From: Lachnospiraceae bacterium
GTDB taxonomy: Bacteria; Bacillota; Clostridia; Lachnospirales; Lachnospiraceae
Direction: 5' to 3'
Assembly (NCBI GenBank): GCA_017552715.1
Contig: JAFZOW010000024.1
Location: 1-41,499, forward strand
DNA: 41,499 nucleotides
Shown: positions 22,754-31,861 of the stretch, piece after piece
Position numbering within the stretch: the stretch's first letter is position 1
Layout of the letters: each line of letters starts with the position of its first letter
Notes under the pieces: generated by a model
The model's input: the letters and a program-made list of their open reading frames with translations, nothing else
What the model was told of the DNA's origin: nothing
Database searches by the model: none
Translations under genes and position numbers: made by a program

Positions 22754-25700
22754 ATGAAAAAACATCTGAGGAAAAAAGTACGCAGCTGCCTTGGTTTACT
22801 TCTTATGCTTGTGCTTCTTGTCAGCCGCCCTTTGAATGTCAGCGCCGGGGATCATGACGGAACACTGGTGGATCAGGTGGATCATACGGACAAGAAGTTC
22901 TCCGAGTATGAATACGGCCGCACGGACGAAAAGGACTTCGATGCCATCGTGAAGGATATCGATGATATCCTTGCGGAAGAAGGCAATGAGGATAAGGTCC
23001 TGGAGATCATCATCGCCATGGAGGATTACTATTGTGAGCTGAGCAGGAATTACTGCATAGCTCATATCTATTCGGATCTGGTGGCGGATGACAAGAAATG
23101 GGATGACGAGGTACAGTTCTTTGATGAGCTGAGCACCAGTGTAGGCGACAAGATCCAGCAGAATTACCGTACCATAGCCAACTCCGACTACTCCGAGATC
23201 CTTCATGAGCGTATCGACGATGAAGAAGATTGGGAAGAGATCCTCAATTATGTGGATATGACACAGGAGCAGAAGGATCTCAGCGCCAAAGAGACGGAGC
23301 TTTCCCTTCAATACGACGTGCTCTACAACAAGGAATACAAGACCAAGGTGGACGGAAAATCCTATACCGAGGATAAGCTTAAGGAAGCCATGGATAACGG
23401 GACCATCGACCGTAATTCCTATCTTAGCGGCTATGCCGATCTGCTCAAACAGAAAAACCAAGAAATGGGAGAGCTATTCCTGGAGCTGGTTTCGGTCCGT
23501 GCCCAGATCGCCAAAAGCTACGGCTATGACAATTATGCGGATTACTGCTACGAAAAGTCTTACGGACGGGATTATTCCTACGATGATCTTAAGGCTTACC
23601 GTCAGAGCATACAGGATTATCTCATCCCCGCGCAGGACGAGATCTTCATGCAGCTTTTCGGTGTGCATTACAACGAACTGATGGATGTTTTTGATCAGCC
23701 CATGAGCGAAGCTGAATGCCTCTCCAATCTCAGACAATATCTGCCCGAGATCTCTTCCGATATGCTTACTTCCCTGGATTATCTGGAGCAGCACGAAACC
23801 TATGACATCTCCGTTGATGATCAGAAAGCTCCCGGTGCATATACCATCCGGATCGGCGGATACAACGCACCTTTCCTCTTTAACTGCGCTGACGGCACAT
23901 TTTCCGACATGCGTACCATCATACATGAATTCGGCCATTATAACGAGATGTATTTTATGGGCGAGGACAGCTGGTACTACGGAAATACAGACCTGGATGT
24001 GGCCGAGATCCACTCCCAGGGGCTTGAGATGCTCTTCATGGATTATTCCGACGATATTTACGGGGATTACGGTGATGTGATGAATCTGTATCTTCTATAT
24101 ACCCTCACCTCATCTGCGGTGGAAGGTGTTAAGGAGGACGAGTTCCAGTACGCTGTCTATTCGGATCCCGACAATCTGACACTGGAAGATCTGAATAAGA
24201 TGTATTATGACTACTGCATGCAATACGGCGGTGACTATGTCAGCATGCTGAACAACAGCATCGCCCTGGCGGAGCAGGGATATCTGGAAGAAGGAGTGGT
24301 TCTTGACTGGATACAGATCCCTCATACCTTCCAGTCGCCCCTTTATTATGTTTCCTACTCGGTTTCCGTAGCTGCGGTCTTCGAGCTTTTTAACCACATT
24401 CTGGATGACCGGGATGAGGGTATCGATATCTATCTGGATCTGGTAAAGAGAGAGTTCCAGGATCCTTTCCAGGATACCCTGAAGGAAGTGGGACTCAATA
24501 ACCCCATCGCAAATCCCCGTTTTGATGTATATGCCGCGGATCTGCTCTACTACGCGGGCATAGGGGATGAACGCATCGCAAGCGATGACGGGGAAGAGGA
24601 TCCCGAGCCTACGGATGCGGATGCAAAACCCACTTCCACCGACAGCCCCGACAACGATGAAGACGATCCCGAATACGACTGGCAGGATGACGATATTCCC
24701 GTGAAAAAGACTGTGGGTGTCTCCGGCGGAGTCATTCTTGCCGGACTGATCCTTCTGGCGCTCATACTTCTGGCAGTTATCGTTCTGCTGGTGCTGCTGG
24801 CCAAAAACGGATCCGCCAAACGCAAAGCCGCAGCGGGTCCCCATACCGTTCCCGCCGGCCCCGGAGGAGGCGGCGGTCCAATCCTTACCGGGAATTCCGG
24901 CAGCCCTTACATTAATTCCAACCCCTATATGAAGCCCGGCGCTTCACCTGCAGGCGGCGGTCCGCTGTCTATGGCTCAGTCCGGTTCTCCCGCCGCCGGG
25001 ACAGGACCGGCTCAGGCGCCTGCGCCCCAGCAGGCAGGTAAAGCCGCCGGAAATCCTTATATGCAGGGGAACCCCTATATGCAGGGCAATCCTTATACAC
25101 AGGGAAATCCCTATACCCAGGGGAATCCGTATATGCAGGGAAATCCTTACATGCAGGGAAATCCCGCTGCGGGCGCCAATGTTACCAGACCTTCCGAGAT
25201 GACACACGCCTTAAATCAGATGCAGTCGGCAAATGCCGCGCCGGCTTCTCCGGCAGCCCCGCTTACACAGGGGAATCCTTATACCCAGGGGAACCCGTAT
25301 ATGCAGGGAAATCCGTACATGCAGGGAAATCCCTATATGCAGGGCAATCCTTCCGAGCAGCCCGCTCAAAATGAACAGCCGGCTGAGGAGGCACAGACGG
25401 CTGATACAGCCCCGGTAAACGGCAATGTACCGGAGGCTAACGCTCCAGAGACCTCAACGGATACATTAACTGCCGAACCGATTCAGTCGGTGAGCGAAAC
25501 CCAGACAGCCGGCATTGCTCCGGCAGCTGTCGAAGCACAGCCTTCCGAGCTGATACAGAGCGAGGCAATGCCCGCGGCCGATATTCAGGCCGCTCCCGCC
25601 ACAGCAGAGGCAGCCGAAACAGCTGTTTCAGGCGATATTTCCGAAAGCAGCTCCTTACAGGAAAATAGCGGAACACAGGCAGGAGATACCCCGATCTCGG

Positions 25701-25897
25701 ACAGTATTTTCAGCTCGGGTTCCTCCCTTGGGCCCTCGCCTGCGGCTCTTGGTCCCACACCTTCCTTCAGTGAAGCACCGAAAGCCCTGGGACCTTCTTC
25801 GCCCATCACGCCGGCCAATGCCCCGAACCCTTATCTGGAGCGGCTGAAACAGCTGCAGGCAGAAGATAAGGGCAGCGGAGAAGAAAGTGAAAATTAA
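22754..25897 (+). CDS. Secreted M3 family metallopeptidase with membrane anchor and NPYMQG-repeat tail
   Basis: This 1047-residue protein starts with a signal peptide (KKVRSCLGLLLMLVLLVS) and carries an M3 (oligoendopeptidase F-like) zinc peptidase domain at about 170-600. The zinc site is H391-E-F-G-H395, with E418 in 'DVAEIHSQGLEML' as the third ligand. An acidic linker (about 610-648) leads to a strong hydrophobic helix at 654-683, followed by lysines and arginine (AKNGSAKRK), which by the positive-inside rule puts the last 364 residues in the cytoplasm. That tail is rich in Pro, Gly, Ala and Gln and contains ten NPY(M/T)QG hexapeptides. M3 enzymes usually cleave short peptides and most are cytosolic, so an exported, anchored form with a long inner tail is uncommon. 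AAAGGAGG precedes the start; the gap to the pseudoprotease gene is ten bases. Confidence 0.87.
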   Translation: MKKHLRKKVRSCLGLLLMLVLLVSRPLNVSAGDHDGTLVDQVDHTDKKFSEYEYGRTDEKDFDAIVKDIDDILAEEGNEDKVLEIIIAMEDYYCELSRNYCIAHIYSDLVADDKKWDDEVQFFDELSTSVGDKIQQNYRTIANSDYSEILHERIDDEEDWEEILNYVDMTQEQKDLSAKETELSLQYDVLYNKEYKTKVDGKSYTEDKLKEAMDNGTIDRNSYLSGYADLLKQKNQEMGELFLELVSVRAQIAKSYGYDNYADYCYEKSYGRDYSYDDLKAYRQSIQDYLIPAQDEIFMQLFGVHYNELMDVFDQPMSEAECLSNLRQYLPEISSDMLTSLDYLEQHETYDISVDDQKAPGAYTIRIGGYNAPFLFNCADGTFSDMRTIIHEFGHYNEMYFMGEDSWYYGNTDLDVAEIHSQGLEMLFMDYSDDIYGDYGDVMNLYLLYTLTSSAVEGVKEDEFQYAVYSDPDNLTLEDLNKMYYDYCMQYGGDYVSMLNNSIALAEQGYLEEGVVLDWIQIPHTFQSPLYYVSYSVSVAAVFELFNHILDDRDEGIDIYLDLVKREFQDPFQDTLKEVGLNNPIANPRFDVYAADLLYYAGIGDERIASDDGEEDPEPTDADAKPTSTDSPDNDEDDPEYDWQDDDIPVKKTVGVSGGVILAGLILLALILLAVIVLLVLLAKNGSAKRKAAAGPHTVPAGPGGGGGPILTGNSGSPYINSNPYMKPGASPAGGGPLSMAQSGSPAAGTGPAQAPAPQQAGKAAGNPYMQGNPYMQGNPYTQGNPYTQGNPYMQGNPYMQGNPAAGANVTRPSEMTHALNQMQSANAAPASPAAPLTQGNPYTQGNPYMQGNPYMQGNPYMQGNPSEQPAQNEQPAEEAQTADTAPVNGNVPEANAPETSTDTLTAEPIQSVSETQTAGIAPAAVEAQPSELIQSEAMPAADIQAAPATAEAAETAVSGDISESSSLQENSGTQAGDTPISDSIFSSGSSLGPSPAALGPTPSFSEAPKALGPSSPITPANAPNPYLERLKQLQAEDKGSGEESEN
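25052..25345 (+). repeat. NPYMQG hexapeptide coding repeats in two blocks
   Basis: Six tandem hexapeptides at 25052-25159 (residues 767-802) and four at 25274-25345 (residues 841-864) encode NPYMQG or NPYTQG. The 18-base units differ at synonymous sites, yet both blocks show near-identical stretches, as expected of repeat expansion. Related single copies, NPYMKPG and NPYLERL, flank them at the start and end of the tail. Confidence 0.9.
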
Positions 25898-25900
25898 GGC

Positions 25901-25929
25901 TTGACAAATACTTTTAAGTGTGCGAAAAT
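25901..25929 (+). promoter_or_regulatory. Promoter of rpmF
   Basis: A perfect TTGACA (25901-25906) begins three bases after the M3 peptidase stop codon. Seventeen bases later stands GAAAAT (25924-25929), preceded by TGC, an extended -10. It gives a leader of about 30 bases before rpmF. Confidence 0.65.
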
Positions 25930-25963
25930 GGCAAAGTGCGTTAAGGAAAGTGAGGTGTAAAAG

Positions 25964-26143
25964 ATGTCTATTTGCCCGAAGAACAAATCTTCCAAAGGAA
26001 GAAGAGATAAGAGACGTGCGAACTGGAAGATGACAGCTCCCACGCTGGTAAAGTGCAGCAAGTGCGGTGCGCTGATGGTTCCTCATCGCGTATGCAAGGC
26101 TTGCGGCGCCTACAACAAAAAGGAGATCCTTGCCGTAGAGTAA
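25964..26143 (+). CDS. rpmF: 50S ribosomal protein L32
   Basis: This 59-residue protein is ribosomal protein L32 of the large subunit. It starts with MSICPKNKSSKGRRDKRRAN and has the zinc-binding form, with cysteines at 31, 34, 44 and 47 (CSKC and CKAC). The start follows AAGTGAGGTG. In many Firmicutes a DUF177 (YceD) gene precedes rpmF; here the M3 peptidase gene does instead. It has its own promoter and terminator and lies before plsX, the usual order. Confidence 0.96.
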   Translation: MSICPKNKSSKGRRDKRRANWKMTAPTLVKCSKCGALMVPHRVCKACGAYNKKEILAVE

Positions 26144-26172
26144 GGCCTTTTTTGCAACACTTTGAACACCAG

Positions 26173-26201
26173 GCCGTTTCCGAAAGTGAAACGGCTTTTT
26201 T
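26173..26201 (+). terminator. Factor-independent terminator between rpmF and plsX
   Basis: GCCGTTTC (26173-26180) pairs perfectly with GAAACGGC (26188-26195) around CGAAAGT, followed by six T (26196-26201) and further T-rich sequence. It starts 30 bases after the rpmF stop codon. Confidence 0.92.
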
Positions 26202-26202
26202 C

Positions 26203-26231
26203 TTGCTTTTTTCCCTTTTTTTTAGTATTAT
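26203..26231 (+). promoter_or_regulatory. Probable promoter of the plsX operon
   Basis: TTGCTT (26203-26208) and TATTAT (26226-26231) are 17 bases apart, directly after the rpmF terminator. The leader of about 80 bases that follows can form small hairpins (GCATT-AAC-AATGC around 26250-26262), without a recognisable regulatory class. The -35 matches consensus only at three positions. Confidence 0.5.
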
Positions 26232-26316
26232 ATATGTTGCTGTTTTGTGGCATTAACAATGCAGCAGCTGTTTTGATATTGCCATAAAGGCTTAAACAAA
26301 ACGAGGAGGCAATGGG

Positions 26317-27327
26317 ATGAACGATGCAGTGAGGATCGCCATGGATGCCATGGGCGGGGATAATGCGCCCGGCGAGATCATCAAAGGTGTCGTGGACGCA
26401 CTCCACGATGCGGATGATGTGATGATCTATCTGGTAGGAAAAGAAGAGATCCTGCGGGAAGAGCTTTCAAAATACAGCTATGACGAAAAACGCATAGAGC
26501 TGGTAAATGCATCCGAAGTGATCGAGATGGCCGAACCGCCCGTTATGGCAGTACGCCGGAAAAAAGATTCATCCATCGTCAAAGCCCTTCATCTTGTTAA
26601 AGACGGAACCTGCGATGCCTTTGTATCCGCCGGCTCCAGCGGTGCCATCCTGGTGGGCGGGCAGCTTATCGTAGGCCGCATAAAGGGAGTTGAGCGCGCC
26701 CCTCTGGCCCCCATCATCCCTACCGAAAAGGGTGCCTCACTGCTCATCGACTGCGGCGCCAACGTGGATGCCAGAGCCGAGCAGCTTGTCCAGTTTGCCC
26801 GCATGGGCAGCATATACTGCGAAAATGCACTGGGAGTTGAAAAGCCCCGGGTGGCCATAGTCAATATAGGAGCGGAAGAGGAAAAGGGAAATGCCCTGGT
26901 AAAGGAAACCATGCCTTTACTTAAAGAATGTGATGATATCAACTTCATCGGCAGCATAGAATCCCGCGATATCCCCTCCGGAGCAGCGGATGTGATCGTC
27001 TGCGAGGCTTTTGTGGGGAATGTGATCCTTAAGCTCTACGAAGGAGAAGCCAGCTTTATCTTAAGGACACTCAAAAAAGCCATGCTCTCCAATATGCGTA
27101 GCAAGCTGGGAGCGGCGATGCTGAAGCCCGCCCTCAAAGAAGCTCTTAAGGATTTTGATGTAAAGCGTTACGGCGGTGCTCCTCTGCTGGGCTTAAACGG
27201 CCTGGTGGTAAAGACCCATGGCTCCGCCGAGGCCGTGGAGGTACGAAACTCCATACTGCAGTGCCGTACCTTCAAGGAACAGCAGATCAATGAAAAGATA
27301 AGAAAGAGGCTGGCGATCGATGGCTGA
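26317..27327 (+). CDS. plsX: Phosphate acyltransferase PlsX
   Basis: This 336-residue enzyme converts acyl-ACP and phosphate into acyl-phosphate, the acyl donor for PlsY in phospholipid synthesis. It opens with the family signature IAMDAMGGDNAPGEIIKG and keeps VSAGSSGAIL and the C-terminal GGAPLLGLNG segment. The length is typical. The start follows GAGGAGG. Its stop overlaps the acyl carrier protein gene by eight bases, and the chain plsX-acp-rnc-smc-ftsY is a standard clostridial operon. Confidence 0.97.
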   Translation: MNDAVRIAMDAMGGDNAPGEIIKGVVDALHDADDVMIYLVGKEEILREELSKYSYDEKRIELVNASEVIEMAEPPVMAVRRKKDSSIVKALHLVKDGTCDAFVSAGSSGAILVGGQLIVGRIKGVERAPLAPIIPTEKGASLLIDCGANVDARAEQLVQFARMGSIYCENALGVEKPRVAIVNIGAEEEKGNALVKETMPLLKECDDINFIGSIESRDIPSGAADVIVCEAFVGNVILKLYEGEASFILRTLKKAMLSNMRSKLGAAMLKPALKEALKDFDVKRYGGAPLLGLNGLVVKTHGSAEAVEVRNSILQCRTFKEQQINEKIRKRLAIDG

Positions 27328-27559
27328 ACTGGAGATCCTGAAACAGGCCATACAAAAGACCCTTCAGGTATATGACAAAGAGATCCTGCCCGAGGCCTCC
27401 TTCGAGACGACGCTGGGAGCCGACTCCATCGATATGGCTCAGATCCTTAAGCTGGCTGAAGCCGGGCTGGACCGCCCCCTGCCGGCGAAGGAATGGATGG
27501 AGCTTAAAACGGTGGGTGAGGCCCTTGCACTGATGGAACGGGTGAACTCCGGTGAATGA
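27320..27559 (+). CDS. Acyl carrier protein, divergent
   Basis: This 79-residue protein has the four-helix acyl carrier layout, with the phosphopantetheine attachment serine at Ser36 in LGADSIDM. It sits where acpP normally lies, between plsX and rnc, overlapping both by eight bases. It is unusual: the standard DSLD motif reads DSID, and helix II (MAQILKLAEAGLDRPLP) lacks most of the acidic residues that fatty-acid enzymes recognise in Escherichia coli AcpP. It may still be the housekeeping ACP of this organism, or a specialised carrier with the main ACP elsewhere. Overlapping start and stop codons imply translational coupling. Confidence 0.82.
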   Translation: MAELEILKQAIQKTLQVYDKEILPEASFETTLGADSIDMAQILKLAEAGLDRPLPAKEWMELKTVGEALALMERVNSGE

Positions 27560-28247
27560 CACGGAAGCCCTGCTTACATTACAGGAGCGTATCGGATACC
27601 GCTTCAAAGACACGGAGCTTATGAAGCAGGCCCTGACCCATTCTTCCTATGCTCACGAACGCCGTATCAACAAGGTGGAATGCAACGAGCGGCTGGAATT
27701 CCTGGGGGATGCGGTGCTGGAGCTCATCAGCAGCAAGTACCTCTTTGCCCGTTATCCGCGGATGCCGGAAGGGGATCTTTCCAGGCTGCGGGCCAGTCTG
27801 GTATGCGAGCCGGCGCTGGCTGAATGCGCCCAAAGGTTAGGGCTGGGAAGCCTCCTGTATCTCGGCAAAGGGGAAGAAGCCGGAGGCGGAAGGGAAAAAG
27901 CTTCCGTTACCTCCGATGCCTGCGAGGCCCTGATCGGCGCCATCTTCCTGGACGGCGGCATGGAAGAAGCCGCACGTTTCGTGGAACGGGAGCTGCTTAA
28001 GGATTCGGATGCCCATGTACGAGAAAAGGATCCGAAGACCGCCCTGCAGGAAATGATACAGGCCGGAGGCGGAGGAAGCGTGGAATACCGGCTGCTGCGG
28101 GAGGAAGGCCCGGAACACGACAAGCGCTTTTATGTGGAAGTCAGTATCCGCGGGGAAGCCTGCGGAGAAGGCGTGGGCAAGAACAAAAAGAGCGCCGAGA
28201 AAGATGCCGCCGCAAAGGCGTTGAAATATCTGGAAAGAAAAGCTTAA
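27552..28247 (+). CDS. rnc: Ribonuclease III
   Basis: This 231-residue enzyme cleaves double-stranded RNA in rRNA and mRNA processing. The catalytic signature NERLEFLGDAVLEL lies near residues 44-57, with the second acidic site at DACEALIGAIFLDGG (about 118-132). A double-stranded RNA-binding domain fills the C-terminus from about 155 (DPKTALQEMIQ to KKSAEKDAAAKAL). The start is GTG 27552, inside the end of the ACP gene; no in-frame ATG is nearby. smc follows after 19 bases, as in most clostridia. Confidence 0.97.
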   Translation: MNDTEALLTLQERIGYRFKDTELMKQALTHSSYAHERRINKVECNERLEFLGDAVLELISSKYLFARYPRMPEGDLSRLRASLVCEPALAECAQRLGLGSLLYLGKGEEAGGGREKASVTSDACEALIGAIFLDGGMEEAARFVERELLKDSDAHVREKDPKTALQEMIQAGGGGSVEYRLLREEGPEHDKRFYVEVSIRGEACGEGVGKNKKSAEKDAAAKALKYLERKA

Positions 28248-28266
28248 GTAAGAAGGTCGACTGAGG

Positions 28267-31200
28267 ATGTATTTAAAAAGTATCGAAGTACAGGGCTTTA
28301 AGTCCTTTGCAAATAAGATCCGCTTTGAGTTTCATAACGGTATAACGGGTATAGTGGGCCCCAACGGCAGCGGTAAATCCAATGTAGCGGACGCGGTACG
28401 CTGGGTTCTGGGTGAGCAGCGTATCAAACAGCTGCGCGGTGCATCCATGCAGGATGTCATCTTTTCCGGTACCGAACTCCGCAAGCCTTTGGGCTATGCT
28501 TATGTTGCCATCACACTGGATAATTCCGACCGGCAGCTTTCAGTGGATTTTGATGAGGTAACGGTAGCGAGAAAGATCTACCGTTCCGGTGAGAGTGAGT
28601 ATCTGCTGAACGGAAGCATCTGCCGTCTTAAAGATGTGAACGAGCTCTTCTATGATACGGGTATCGGTAAAGAAGGCTATTCCATCATCGGGCAGGGCCA
28701 GATCGACCGTATCCTTTCCGGCAAACCCGAAGAAAGGCGCGAGCTCTTTGATGAGGCCGCAGGTATCGTCAAATTCAAAAAGCGCAAGGCTGCAGCCGTT
28801 AAGCAGCTGGAGGACGAGAAACAGAACCTTGTCCGCGTAAATGACATCCTGTCGGAACTGGAAAAGCAGATCGGCCCCCTGGAGAAGCAGTCCGAAAAGG
28901 CCCATGAGTATCTGAAGAAAAAGGAAGAACTGAAGCGCCTGGATGTGAACCACTTCCTGCTGGAGAGCGAGCGGAAGAACGAGGTCCTCCGGAGCACCCA
29001 CGAAAAGCTGGTCATCGTTAATGACGATCTGGCCGAACATAACAAGCAGTTCGAAGGCATACGCGCGGAGTATGACGCCATCGCCGAAGAGCTTTCCGCA
29101 CTGGATGCAAAGCTGGAGGATGCCAGATCGCATCTGTCCGACGCCGGTAATGCCCGTACAAAGCTGGAAGGGCAGATCGAACTCTTCCGGGAGCAGATCA
29201 ATTCCGCCCGTACGGCCATCGAGCACTTCACAAAGCGCATCGAGGACCTGAAGGAAGCCCTTGTTGCCAAGGAAAAGGAAAAAGAAGAGCTCTCCGTCGG
29301 AAAGAACGATGCAGACCAGGTGCTGAAGGAGGCACAGGAAAAGCGGGACAAGGAAAAAGAGATCTTAAATTCCATCCAGAGCCGTATCGAAGAGCTGAAC
29401 AATGCCATCGAAAATGACAAGAACAGCATCATCGAACTGCTCAACGAACGCGCCAATGTACGTTCCTCCAAAGAGCGTTACGATACCATGCTGGAACAGA
29501 GCCAGCTGCGTAAGGCCGAACTGAATTCCCGCGTGCTCCAGGCCAAGACCGATGAGGAAGAGCAGCAGAGCATCATCGAAAACCTGAAGAAAGAATTCGA
29601 GCAGATCAACGAGCGCATCAAAGAGCTCGATTTTGAACAAAAGAAAAAAGAAGAAAGAGCCGGCCAGATCCATGACGAACTTGCCGAGATGGACAGAAAG
29701 CTGCAGGAGCAGCAGGTAGCCTACCATCAGGACAAGACCAAGCTGGAAGCCATTTCCAACCTTACCGAGCGTTATGAAGGCTATGGAAACTCCATACGTA
29801 AGGTCATGGAGAAGAAAGCCGAAGATAAGGGAGTCATCGGTGTGGTGGCGGATATCATCCGTGTGGAAAAGAAGTACGAGACCGCCATAGAGACAGCCCT
29901 GGGAGGCAATATCCAGAATATCGTCACGAAAGACGAAGCCACGGCGAAGCGTATGATCAATTACCTGAAAGACAACCGCTTCGGACGTGCCACCTTCCTG
30001 CCCCTTACCTCCATACAGCATCCCCAGGAGTTCAAGACTCCCGAAGTGCTGAACGAAAAGGGCGTAGTGGGCATGGCTAACGAGATTGTCACTACCGATC
30101 CGGAATACGAGAATGTAGCCAAGAGCATGCTGGGCCGCATCGTTGTGATCGATAACGTGGATAACGCCTTGAAGATCGCAAAGAAGTTCGATTACGGCGT
30201 ACGTATGGTCACCATAGAGGGCGAACTCCTGGTACCCGGCGGTGCCATCAGCGGTGGCGCCTTCAAGAACAATTCCAATCTGCTGGGCCGCCGTCGTGAG
30301 ATGGATGAGCTGGAGAAAAAGGTAAAGAAAGCCCTTGGACTCATCAATCAGTATCTGGATGACATCGAGAAGACCAAGGGCGAGCGGAACAAGCTGCGTC
30401 TTGAGATAGAAGATATCAAGTATGAAAGCCAGCAGCAGTTCCTGAAACTGAATACAGCCAACCTGAACCTGCAGAAGGCCCATGAAAAGATCGAAGCCAC
30501 CACCAAGGGCGTGGATGCCCTGCTGGGTGAGCAGAATGAGATCGAGACCCAGGTTAAGGATATCCGCGAAAAACAGAACGAACTGGATACGGAACTGAAG
30601 AGCTCCTCCAGCAGCGAAAGCGAGATAAAGGAACGCATTGATGCCGCCCAGGAAAAACTGGATGCGGAAAGGGATAAGGAAACCGCCCAGGCCATGCTGG
30701 TGACGGACTGCGAGGTAGAGCTGGAAAAGCTGGTCCAGAAGCAGGAATTCGAAGCACAGAATGTGGACCGTATCGAAGGCGATCTGGAACGTTTACGGAC
30801 CGAAATGAAGGAGGCGGAAGACAGCATCGCTTCCAACAGCACCACCATAAGCGAAAAGGAATCGGATATCGAAGAGATCAAGAAGACCATCGAAGCCTCC
30901 TATTCCGCAGAACAGGAATCCCAGGACCAGCTGAAGGGTCTGCAGGAGCAGAAGGAAGCCCTGGGAGAAAAGCAGAAGAACTTCTTCGGCCAGAGAGAAG
31001 AGCTTTCCGACAAGATCAGCGGCCTGGACAAGGAAGCCTTCCGCTTAAACAGCCAGGAAGAAAAGCTGAAGGAAGAGCTGCAGGGACTGACACAATACAT
31101 GTGGGCGGAATACGAACTTTCCCTGGAAGATGCCGCAGCCATGAAGGATCCCGGGCTGGATGACCTGGTCTATATCAAGCGCAGTATCGCCGAGGTTAAG

Positions 31201-31827
31201 GACGGTATAAAGCGACTCGGCGATGTAAATGTAAACGCCATCGAGGATTACAAGCAGCTGATGGAGCGTTACGGCTTCTTAAAGGGCCAGCACGACGATC
31301 TGATCGAAGCCGAAAAGGAACTGAACGGCATAATCGCGGAACTGGACGAAGCCATGCGCAAGCAGTTCTCGGATAAGTTTAAAGAGATCAGCACGGAATT
31401 CGACAAAGTATTCAAGGAGCTCTTCGGCGGCGGTAAAGGCACACTGGAGCTTATGGAGGAAGAAGATATCCTGGAAGCGGGCATACGCATCATCGCCCAG
31501 CCCCCCGGGAAAAAGCTGCAGAACATGATGCAGCTCTCCGGCGGCGAGAAAGCCCTGGCTGCCATAGCGCTGCTCTTTGCGATACAGAACTTAAAGCCCT
31601 CGCCCTTCTGTCTTCTGGACGAGATCGAGGCAGCACTGGACGAGAGCAACGTGGGACGCTATGCCAACTATCTGCATAAGCTTACGGCCCACACCCAGTT
31701 CATCGTTATCACACACCGCCGCGGCACCATGGAAAAAGCGGACCGGCTGTACGGTATCACCATGCAGGAAAAGGGTGTATCCACCCTGGTATCGGTGAAC
31801 CTGATCGACGAGGAACTGGATAATTAA
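28267..31827 (+). CDS. smc: Chromosome segregation protein SMC
   Basis: This 1186-residue ATPase is the core of bacterial condensin, acting with ScpA and ScpB on chromosome organisation. Walker A (GPNGSGKSN) lies at residues 31-39, a long coiled coil runs to about 500, the hinge lies near 520-640 (GVIGVVADIIRV to GRIVVIDNVDNAL), and the returning coil reaches about 1020. The ABC signature LSGGEKALAAIALLFA and Walker B FCLLDEIEAALDESN lie in the C-terminal head. The length is normal and no break is seen. ftsY follows after 34 bases. Confidence 0.98.
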   Translation: MYLKSIEVQGFKSFANKIRFEFHNGITGIVGPNGSGKSNVADAVRWVLGEQRIKQLRGASMQDVIFSGTELRKPLGYAYVAITLDNSDRQLSVDFDEVTVARKIYRSGESEYLLNGSICRLKDVNELFYDTGIGKEGYSIIGQGQIDRILSGKPEERRELFDEAAGIVKFKKRKAAAVKQLEDEKQNLVRVNDILSELEKQIGPLEKQSEKAHEYLKKKEELKRLDVNHFLLESERKNEVLRSTHEKLVIVNDDLAEHNKQFEGIRAEYDAIAEELSALDAKLEDARSHLSDAGNARTKLEGQIELFREQINSARTAIEHFTKRIEDLKEALVAKEKEKEELSVGKNDADQVLKEAQEKRDKEKEILNSIQSRIEELNNAIENDKNSIIELLNERANVRSSKERYDTMLEQSQLRKAELNSRVLQAKTDEEEQQSIIENLKKEFEQINERIKELDFEQKKKEERAGQIHDELAEMDRKLQEQQVAYHQDKTKLEAISNLTERYEGYGNSIRKVMEKKAEDKGVIGVVADIIRVEKKYETAIETALGGNIQNIVTKDEATAKRMINYLKDNRFGRATFLPLTSIQHPQEFKTPEVLNEKGVVGMANEIVTTDPEYENVAKSMLGRIVVIDNVDNALKIAKKFDYGVRMVTIEGELLVPGGAISGGAFKNNSNLLGRRREMDELEKKVKKALGLINQYLDDIEKTKGERNKLRLEIEDIKYESQQQFLKLNTANLNLQKAHEKIEATTKGVDALLGEQNEIETQVKDIREKQNELDTELKSSSSSESEIKERIDAAQEKLDAERDKETAQAMLVTDCEVELEKLVQKQEFEAQNVDRIEGDLERLRTEMKEAEDSIASNSTTISEKESDIEEIKKTIEASYSAEQESQDQLKGLQEQKEALGEKQKNFFGQREELSDKISGLDKEAFRLNSQEEKLKEELQGLTQYMWAEYELSLEDAAAMKDPGLDDLVYIKRSIAEVKDGIKRLGDVNVNAIEDYKQLMERYGFLKGQHDDLIEAEKELNGIIAELDEAMRKQFSDKFKEISTEFDKVFKELFGGGKGTLELMEEEDILEAGIRIIAQPPGKKLQNMMQLSGGEKALAAIALLFAIQNLKPSPFCLLDEIEAALDESNVGRYANYLHKLTAHTQFIVITHRRGTMEKADRLYGITMQEKGVSTLVSVNLIDEELDN

Positions 31828-31861
31828 GCACAGAAAGCCCTTTGGGGATTAAGGAGATATT

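Noticed and set aside
25052-25345. CRISPR or other non-coding tandem repeat
   Set aside because: The units are 18-base, in frame and coding (NPYMQG), with no unique spacers.
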